Source of the DNA: Morganella morganii
GTDB taxonomy: Bacteria; Pseudomonadota; Gammaproteobacteria; Enterobacterales; Enterobacteriaceae
Direction of reading: 5' to 3'
DNA: 64,000 nt
Assembly (NCBI RefSeq): GCF_019242955.1
Contig: NZ_CP066129.1
Coordinates: forward strand, 3,410,001 to 3,474,000
Notes under the pieces: model-generated
The model's input: only the letters and a program-made list of their open reading frames with translations
Told to the model about the DNA's origin: nothing
Database searches by the model: none
Shown here: positions 59,104 to 64,000 of the stretch, one piece after another
Position numbering within the stretch: position 1 is the stretch's first letter
How the letters are laid out: every line of letters begins with the position of its first letter
Position numbers and translations under genes: made by a program

Positions 59104-60786
59104 TCACTTAAGTAAATCAAGAAATTCCGCAACCGGCCCCAGTGCCAGTGCAGGAACAAAGGTCAGTGCGCCGATCAGCAATACCGCTGCAATCAGCAGG
59201 CCGGTAAACAGCGGCCCGGTTGTCGGTAATGTCCCGGCACCGGCTGTCCGGATGGTTTTGCTGACCAGTGAACCTGCCAGCATCATCACCAGCGCAATCA
59301 CCACGAAACGACCCGCGAGCATGCAGAATGCCAGCAGCAGGTTCCAGAACGGGGTGTTGGTGCTCAGTCCGGCAAAGGCACTGCCGTTGTTGTTGGAAGC
59401 CGATGACAGTGCATACAGCACTTCACTGAAGCCGTGTGCGCCCGGGTTAAGCATGGCGCTGCGTCCGGCTTCCGTCATCATCGCCAGGGCGGTGCCGCCC
59501 AGGACCAGCGCCGGAGTGACCAGAATTGCCAGTGCGGTCAGCTTCATCTCCCGTACCTCAATTTTTTTGCTGAGGTATTCCGGGGTGCGGCCAATCATCA
59601 GTCCGGCGATAAAAACGGCGAGGAAAACAAACAGCATCATGCCGTAGAAACCGGCACCCACGCCGCCGAAGATCACTTCGCCGATCTGCATCAGCCACAG
59701 CGGAACCAGGCCGCCCAGCGGAGTCAGGGAGTCATGCATGCTGTTTACCGCGCCGCAGGAGGCGGCGGTGGTCACGGCCACAAACAGCCCGGTGGCAAGG
59801 ATGCCGAAGCGGCTCTCTTTCCCTTCCATATTGAACGTACTGTCGATTCCCATTCCCGCAAATGCCGGGTTACCGTGAGTTTCGCTCCACATCACAGCGG
59901 CTGCGGCCGCGACAAAGACAATCGTCATCGCCGCCAGCAGTGCCCGTCCCTGTCCCGGATTCCCGGCACAGCGTCCGAATGCAAAACAGAGCGATGCGGG
60001 GATCAGGAAAATCGCCAGCATCTGCACAAAGTTAGTCAGTGCGGTCGGGTTTTCAAACGGATGCGCCGAGTTGGCACCGAAGAAGCCGCCGCCGTTGGTA
60101 CCAAGCAGTTTAATTGCTTCCTGAGACGCAACCGGCCCCATCGGCAATACCTGCTGCACACCTTCCGGCGTGATAATAGTTTGATAATCATGGAAGTTCT
60201 GAATAACCCCCTGCGAGATAAAGAACAGCGCAATAATCACCGAGAGCGGCAGCAGCAGCCACAGCGTGATACGGGTGAGGTCAACCCATGCGTTTCCGAG
60301 TGTCTGCACAGAGCGGCGGCACAGAGCGCGGATCAGGGCAAACGCCACAGCAATTCCGGTAGCCGCAGACAGGAAATTCTGCACCGTCAGTCCGGCCATC
60401 TGGCTGAAATAGCTGACTGAAGATTCCCCGCTGTAAGACTGCCAGTTAGTATTGGTGACAAAACTGACCGCCGTGTTCAGCGCCAGATCCCATGACATTC
60501 CGGGAAAATGACGCGGATTAAGCGGCAAATCCGCCTGTAACATCAGGATCGCCGTCAGAAAAATCAGCCCCAGCGCATTAAACAGCAGTAATGAGGTCAG
60601 ATATCCCTGCCAGCGCATCTCGTCGCGGCCAATCCCCGCAAAGCGCCACAGCACTCCCTCTGCCCGGCGCAGAACCGGCAGCGGTGTACCGTCAATAAAG
60701 CAGACCAGCAGGTTACTGAGCAGTTTTGCCGCAATCAGCAAAACGATCAGAAAACCGGCGATAAGTAAAAAAGCATTCGCGGCCAT
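59104..60786 (-). CDS. kdpA: Potassium-transporting ATPase subunit KdpA
   Basis: K+-channel-like subunit of KdpFABC, 560 residues with about ten membrane helices. Four degenerate selectivity-filter regions are visible, including [52 protein letters not shown] and [10 protein letters not shown]. Its ATG overlaps the kdpF stop (TGATGG), so the two are translationally coupled. Confidence 0.97.
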   Translation of the reverse strand: MAANAFLLIAGFLIVLLIAAKLLSNLLVCFIDGTPLPVLRRAEGVLWRFAGIGRDEMRWQGYLTSLLLFNALGLIFLTAILMLQADLPLNPRHFPGMSWDLALNTAVSFVTNTNWQSYSGESSVSYFSQMAGLTVQNFLSAATGIAVAFALIRALCRRSVQTLGNAWVDLTRITLWLLLPLSVIIALFFISQGVIQNFHDYQTIITPEGVQQVLPMGPVASQEAIKLLGTNGGGFFGANSAHPFENPTALTNFVQMLAIFLIPASLCFAFGRCAGNPGQGRALLAAMTIVFVAAAAAVMWSETHGNPAFAGMGIDSTFNMEGKESRFGILATGLFVAVTTAASCGAVNSMHDSLTPLGGLVPLWLMQIGEVIFGGVGAGFYGMMLFVFLAVFIAGLMIGRTPEYLSKKIEVREMKLTALAILVTPALVLGGTALAMMTEAGRSAMLNPGAHGFSEVLYALSSASNNNGSAFAGLSTNTPFWNLLLAFCMLAGRFVVIALVMMLAGSLVSKTIRTAGAGTLPTTGPLFTGLLIAAVLLIGALTFVPALALGPVAEFLDLLK

Positions 60787-60875
60787 CAGAATTTCTCCGC
60801 CTTAATCAGGGCATAAAGGAGGTATGCCAGCAGCAGTAATGTACCGGCGATGCCTGCAATAAGAGCCAGACTCAT
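60786..60875 (-). CDS. kdpF: Potassium-transporting ATPase subunit KdpF
   Basis: A 29-residue single-membrane-helix peptide ([20 protein letters not shown]... ending KAEKF) that stabilises the Kdp complex at the KdpA-KdpB interface. Same length and pattern as E. coli KdpF. It starts at 60875 and its TGA overlaps the kdpA ATG. First gene of kdpFABCDE. Confidence 0.93.
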   Translation of the reverse strand: MSLALIAGIAGTLLLLAYLLYALIKAEKF

Positions 60876-60950
60876 AACTTGTCCTTACATGTGTGAGGTA
60901 TTCATTACGGAGTCTAGAAAAGCGGGTGCAAAGATGTCGCAAAATTCGGC

Positions 60951-60980
60951 GGGAAAGGTATAAAAATAGTATAAAAATGC
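60951..60980 (-). promoter_or_regulatory. KdpE operator upstream of kdpF
   Basis: Minus strand: GCATTTTTATAC-TATTTTTATACC-TTTCCC, two ATTTTTATAC half-sites 11 bp apart (one helical turn), closely like the recalled E. coli KdpE box. It ends about 76 bp before kdpF, upstream of a weak -10 (TAGACT) as expected for an activated promoter. Confidence 0.82.
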
Positions 60981-60998
60981 GGGTTTATAACAACCCGC
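60972..60998 (-). terminator. Terminator after the liv/GNAT genes
   Basis: On the minus strand GCGGGTT-GTTATA-AACCCGC forms a 7-bp stem followed by ATTTTTAT. The U-tract is also part of the KdpE operator, so the end of one operon and the control region of the next overlap. Confidence 0.65.
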
Positions 60999-61032
60999 GG
61001 AGGGAAAAGTACAGGGGCGGCGCGCCCGTTTA

Positions 61033-61503
61033 TTATAGATTCAGATGAAAAAACTGATTATGCTCACCGGCATGATAATCACCAAATGCCGCCCCGGGCA
61101 GAAAGCCGCAGCGGCGGTAAAGTGTCAGTGCCGGTTCAAAATCCGGATGGCAGCCGGTTTCAAGGCTCAGACGCGTCATACCATCCTGTTTTGCCTGTGC
61201 AATAATGTGCAGCAGCAGTAATTTACCCGCGCCTTTACCGCGAAAATCAGGATGGGCCCGCATCGATTTTATTTCGCCCTGCGTATCAGAAAGCTGTTTC
61301 AGCGCCCCGACTGCCACGATACGGTCACCGTCCCACACACTCCAGACACGAATGTTATCCGCCCGCAGACCACTTTTATCCAGGGCATAAACATGCTCCT
61401 GCGGCGTATTTTGCGCCATTCCCTGTAAATGCAGGGCAATCAGCGCCCCTGTTTGCGGTGAGGATAAATCATCCGCTTTTATTACAAAATCATGCCCGGC
61501 CAT
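61033..61503 (-). CDS. GNAT-family N-acetyltransferase
   Basis: A 156-residue acetyl-CoA-dependent acetyltransferase. The acetyl-CoA loop is in HPDFRGKGAGKLLLLHI and the C-terminal motif LSLETGCHPDFEPALTLYRRCGFLPGAAFGDY resembles the YsnE/ElaA-type branch. The ATG at 61503 has AAGGTG upstream; a GTG two codons earlier is possible. It starts 28 bases after livF on the same strand and may be cotranscribed with liv. Substrate not predictable. Confidence 0.88.
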   Translation of the reverse strand: MAGHDFVIKADDLSSPQTGALIALHLQGMAQNTPQEHVYALDKSGLRADNIRVWSVWDGDRIVAVGALKQLSDTQGEIKSMRAHPDFRGKGAGKLLLLHIIAQAKQDGMTRLSLETGCHPDFEPALTLYRRCGFLPGAAFGDYHAGEHNQFFHLNL

Positions 61504-61531
61504 AAACACACCTTATGTCAGCAAACAGAAA

Positions 61532-62233
61532 TCAGCCCCCCAGATAAGCACTTCTGACCGCTTCATTCGCCAGCAGTGCCTGACCGGTATCTTCCAGCAC
61601 CACACGTCCGTTTTCAAGCACATAACCTCTGTCCGCCAGTTTCAGCGCCTGATTGGCATTCTGTTCGACAAGGAAGATTGTCATACCGGCATCACGCAGT
61701 TCGCGGATAGTGTCGAAAATCTGCATGATAATAATCGGCGCCAGCCCGAGAGACGGTTCATCCAGTAATAACAACTGAGGATTGCTCATCAGAGCGCGGC
61801 CGATAGCCAGCATCTGCTGCTCGCCGCCGGACATGGTTCCCGCCCGCTGATGACGCCGCTCCTGAAGCCGCGGAAAGAGTTCATACACCTGTGCAATCCG
61901 CGTCTGATACTGCGTTTTGGACGCAAAAAAGCCGCCCATGGCCAGATTCTCTTCCACCGTCATCCGCCCGAATACCCGCCGCCCCTCCGGTACCAGAGCA
62001 ATGTCTTTGCGCATAATCTGCGCCGTCGGCAGTGCGGTGATGTTCTCCCCGAGATAGCGGATTTCACCGGTGGTCGCTCTCGGCTCCCCGCACAGTGTGC
62101 TGAGCAGCGTGGTTTTTCCCGCGCCGTTCGCGCCGATCAGGGTGACAATTTCCCCTTTGCGCACCGACAGGCTGACTTCATGCAGTGCCTGAATTTTGCC
62201 GTACTGCGCGGAGACATGATTAAATTCCAGCAT
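61532..62233 (-). CDS. livF: Branched-chain amino-acid ABC transporter ATPase LivF
   Basis: Second ATPase of the leucine/isoleucine/valine transporter. It has 233 residues: Walker A GANGAGKTT, Q-loop VPEGRRVF, signature MSGGEQQMLAIGRAL, Walker B LLLLDEPSLGLAP, switch region LVEQNAN (the H-loop His is replaced by Gln, as usual in LivF). Its ATG overlaps the livG stop by one base (TGATG). Confidence 0.97.
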   Translation of the reverse strand: MLEFNHVSAQYGKIQALHEVSLSVRKGEIVTLIGANGAGKTTLLSTLCGEPRATTGEIRYLGENITALPTAQIMRKDIALVPEGRRVFGRMTVEENLAMGGFFASKTQYQTRIAQVYELFPRLQERRHQRAGTMSGGEQQMLAIGRALMSNPQLLLLDEPSLGLAPIIIMQIFDTIRELRDAGMTIFLVEQNANQALKLADRGYVLENGRVVLEDTGQALLANEAVRSAYLGG

Positions 62234-63003
62234 CAGTATGCCTCCCCTAAATACGCACGGATCACATCCGGATGGTTGCGGATCGCCGCCGGTGTACCGT
62301 TTGCCAGCGGCGTTCCCTGATTCACCACATAGATCCGGTCTGAAATCCCCATCACCAGTTTCATATCATGTTCGATCAGCAGGACAGACACACCGTGCTC
62401 TGCCCGCAGTTCCGCGATCAGTGCATCCAGATCGTCTGTTTCTTTCGGATTCAGCCCCGCCGCCGGTTCATCCAGCATCAGAATATCAGGCCGGGTCACC
62501 ATACAGCGGGCGATTTCCAGCCGCCGCTGCTGACCATACGCCAGGTTACCCGCCTGGCGGTTCGCCAGCGCCGTCAGCCCGATTCTGTCCAGCCACATCA
62601 CCGCACGTTCCGTGGCTTCGCGCTGATCACGCCGGAATGACGGCAGCGTCAGCAGTCCGGCCAGCAGGCCGCTTTTATGATGCTGATGCTGCGCCACCAG
62701 CAGGTTTTCAATCACGGTCATTTCCCGGAATAAACGCACGTGCTGGAAGGTGCGGATCATACCGAGACGGGCGATCGCCTGTCCGGATAATCCCTGCACC
62801 GGTTTTCCGCGCAGCAGGATCTGCCCGTCCGCCGGTTTGTAGAAACCGGTCAGGCAGTTGAAGATCGTGGTTTTTCCCGCGCCGTTGGGGCCGATCAGCG
62901 AGACAATCTCGCCCCGGTTCAGCTCCAGCGATACATTGTTTACCGCCAGTAATCCGCCGAAACGCATGGTCAGGCCGGAGACCTGCAATAACGTATCTGT
63001 CAT
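62233..63003 (-). CDS. livG: Branched-chain amino-acid ABC transporter ATPase LivG
   Basis: First ATPase of the Liv importer, 256 residues. Walker [10 protein letters not shown], signature [13 protein letters not shown] (LAYGQ variant typical of LivG), Walker [14 protein letters not shown] and switch His in [10 protein letters not shown]. The C-terminal BCA extension ([10 protein letters not shown]) is present. Four-base overlap with livM (ATGA). Confidence 0.97.
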   Translation of the reverse strand: MTDTLLQVSGLTMRFGGLLAVNNVSLELNRGEIVSLIGPNGAGKTTIFNCLTGFYKPADGQILLRGKPVQGLSGQAIARLGMIRTFQHVRLFREMTVIENLLVAQHQHHKSGLLAGLLTLPSFRRDQREATERAVMWLDRIGLTALANRQAGNLAYGQQRRLEIARCMVTRPDILMLDEPAAGLNPKETDDLDALIAELRAEHGVSVLLIEHDMKLVMGISDRIYVVNQGTPLANGTPAAIRNHPDVIRAYLGEAY

Positions 63004-64000
63004 TGTGCACCTCCGGTTTTTTCCGCATCCGCCGTGCCGATTTTCAGATGCGGGCGCGATACCGGCAGTAATCCCTGCGGCCGCCAGACCATCATCAGCA
63101 CCATCAGCGCCCCGAGGAGGAGCATGCTGTAAGCATTCAGATCGCGCATCATTTCACGGGAAACCACCAGAATGATCGCTGCCAGAATCACCGAGGTTTG
63201 TGATCCCATACCACCCAGTACCACCACCGCCAGCACAAATGCAGACTCTGTAAAGGTAAAGGATTCCGGACTGATAAAGCCCTGACGGGCGGCAAACAGC
63301 GTGCCCGCCACCCCGGCAAACGCCGCACTGATAGTAAATGCCGTCAGTTTGATACGTGTCGGGCTGAGTCCCAGCGAGCGGCAGGCGATTTCATCCTCAC
63401 GCAGCGCTTCCCAGGCCCGGCCTAATGGCATTCTCAGTAACCGGCTGATAATAAACAGCGTTGCCAGTACCAGCAGCAGCGCGACCAGATACAGGAAGAT
63501 AACGCGATCACCCGGGTCATACGCCAGACCGAAGAAATTATGGAAGGTATCCCAGCCGCCCTCTTTGGCGGTCCGGCTGAATTCCAGTCCGAACAGCGTC
63601 GGTTTCGGGATCTGGCTGATGCCGTTCGGCCCGCCGGTAAATTCTGTATTATTCAGCAGCAGAATACGGACAATTTCCCCGAAGCCGAGCGTCACAATCG
63701 CCAGATAATCCCCCCGCAGCCGCAGCACCGGAAAGCCGAGCAGCAGACCGGACAGCGCCGCGACAATCCCGGCCAGCGGCAGGCTCTGCCAGAATCCCCA
63801 GCCGAAATAGTGGTTCATCAGTCCGTAGGTGTATGCCCCGATGGCATAAAACCCGGCGTAGCCCAATACCAGCAGGCCGGACAACCCGACGACCACATTC
63901 AGCCCGAGGCCGAGCATCACATAGATAAGGGTTAAAGTGGCGATATCCACACTGCCGCGTGACACCATAAACGGCCAGATAATGGCAGCGACAATAATCA
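63000..64000 (-). CDS. livM: Branched-chain amino-acid ABC permease LivM (5' part outside window)
   Basis: High-affinity branched-chain amino-acid permease. The frame is open through the right edge: codons before [16 protein letters not shown] read [10 protein letters not shown], as in the longer E. coli protein (425 residues), so about 90 N-terminal residues are missing. Visible: [47 protein letters not shown] and the EAA-like loop [19 protein letters not shown] that contacts the ATPases. An ATG at 63968 exists but would truncate the family N terminus. livH and a binding-protein gene are expected to the right. Confidence 0.95.
   Translation of the reverse strand, partial: IIVAAIIWPFMVSRGSVDIATLTLIYVMLGLGLNVVVGLSGLLVLGYAGFYAIGAYTYGLMNHYFGWGFWQSLPLAGIVAALSGLLLGFPVLRLRGDYLAIVTLGFGEIVRILLLNNTEFTGGPNGISQIPKPTLFGLEFSRTAKEGGWDTFHNFFGLAYDPGDRVIFLYLVALLLVLATLFIISRLLRMPLGRAWEALREDEIACRSLGLSPTRIKLTAFTISAAFAGVAGTLFAARQGFISPESFTFTESAFVLAVVVLGGMGSQTSVILAAIILVVSREMMRDLNAYSMLLLGALMVLMMVWRPQGLLPVSRPHLKIGTADAEKTGGAQ

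Noticed and set aside
59434-60420. 328-codon plus-strand frame opposite kdpA
   Set aside because: Shadow of a G/C-rich coding region; kdpA is unambiguous on the other strand.

Overview
The window is chromosomal DNA of a gammaproteobacterium of the order Enterobacterales, most likely family Morganellaceae and probably Morganella. The evidence is protein sequence and length remembered from Escherichia coli. Fis, MurA, AccC and the Mla, Lpt, Mre, Kdp and Liv proteins match closely, but gene order departs from E. coli: tauD lies beside degS, aroQ precedes accBC, csrD is absent beside mreB, and tldD and tldE lie in one cluster. The genus call is an inference from recalled content, not a database result. 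No rRNA, tRNA, CRISPR array, insertion sequence or prophage is visible.

The first 36 kb is a dense housekeeping region devoted largely to the cell envelope. It holds tauD, degS, murA, ibaG, the mlaFEDCB phospholipid transport operon, yrbG, the run kdsD-kdsC-lptC-lptA-lptB (LPS precursor and LPS transport), and rpoN-hpf-ptsN-rapZ-npr (sigma-54 and nitrogen PTS). In npr a single missing base breaks the reading frame. Next come rnk, tldE, yjgA, a barnase-type RNase with its barstar-type inhibitor, tldD, a nitrilase-family amidase, yhdP, rng, maf and mreBCD. The run ends with aroQ-accB-accC, prmA and dusB-fis, the last behind a recognisable fis-type promoter.

From 36.3 to 53 kb the window is an accessory region. 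It contains a Gtf3-like glycosyltransferase, an unrecognised 116-residue protein, a SAM methyltransferase, a divergent MarR/MFS efflux pair with two matching operators, and a Fur-controlled hydroxamate-type TonB receptor. It continues with a metal-dependent amidohydrolase with a TetR-type operator in its promoter, a chemoreceptor behind a near-perfect flagellar sigma-28 promoter, the fumarate/succinate antiporter dcuB, and a 1338-residue YadA-type trimeric autotransporter. The autotransporter stalk is built from long runs of I-x-x-N-T-x-x heptads broken by near-identical modules.

The last 11 kb, all on the minus strand, holds the complete kdpFABCDE potassium-uptake operon, including the 29-residue kdpF and an upstream KdpE operator. 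Beyond it lie a GNAT acetyltransferase and the livM-livG-livF end of a branched-chain amino-acid transporter. livM runs off the right edge.

The best candidates for new biology are the glycosyltransferase/orphan/methyltransferase group, the graded heptad stalk of the adhesin, the intact envelope RNase/inhibitor pair, the amidohydrolase with an orphan operator, and three short tandem duplications that each span a stop codon.
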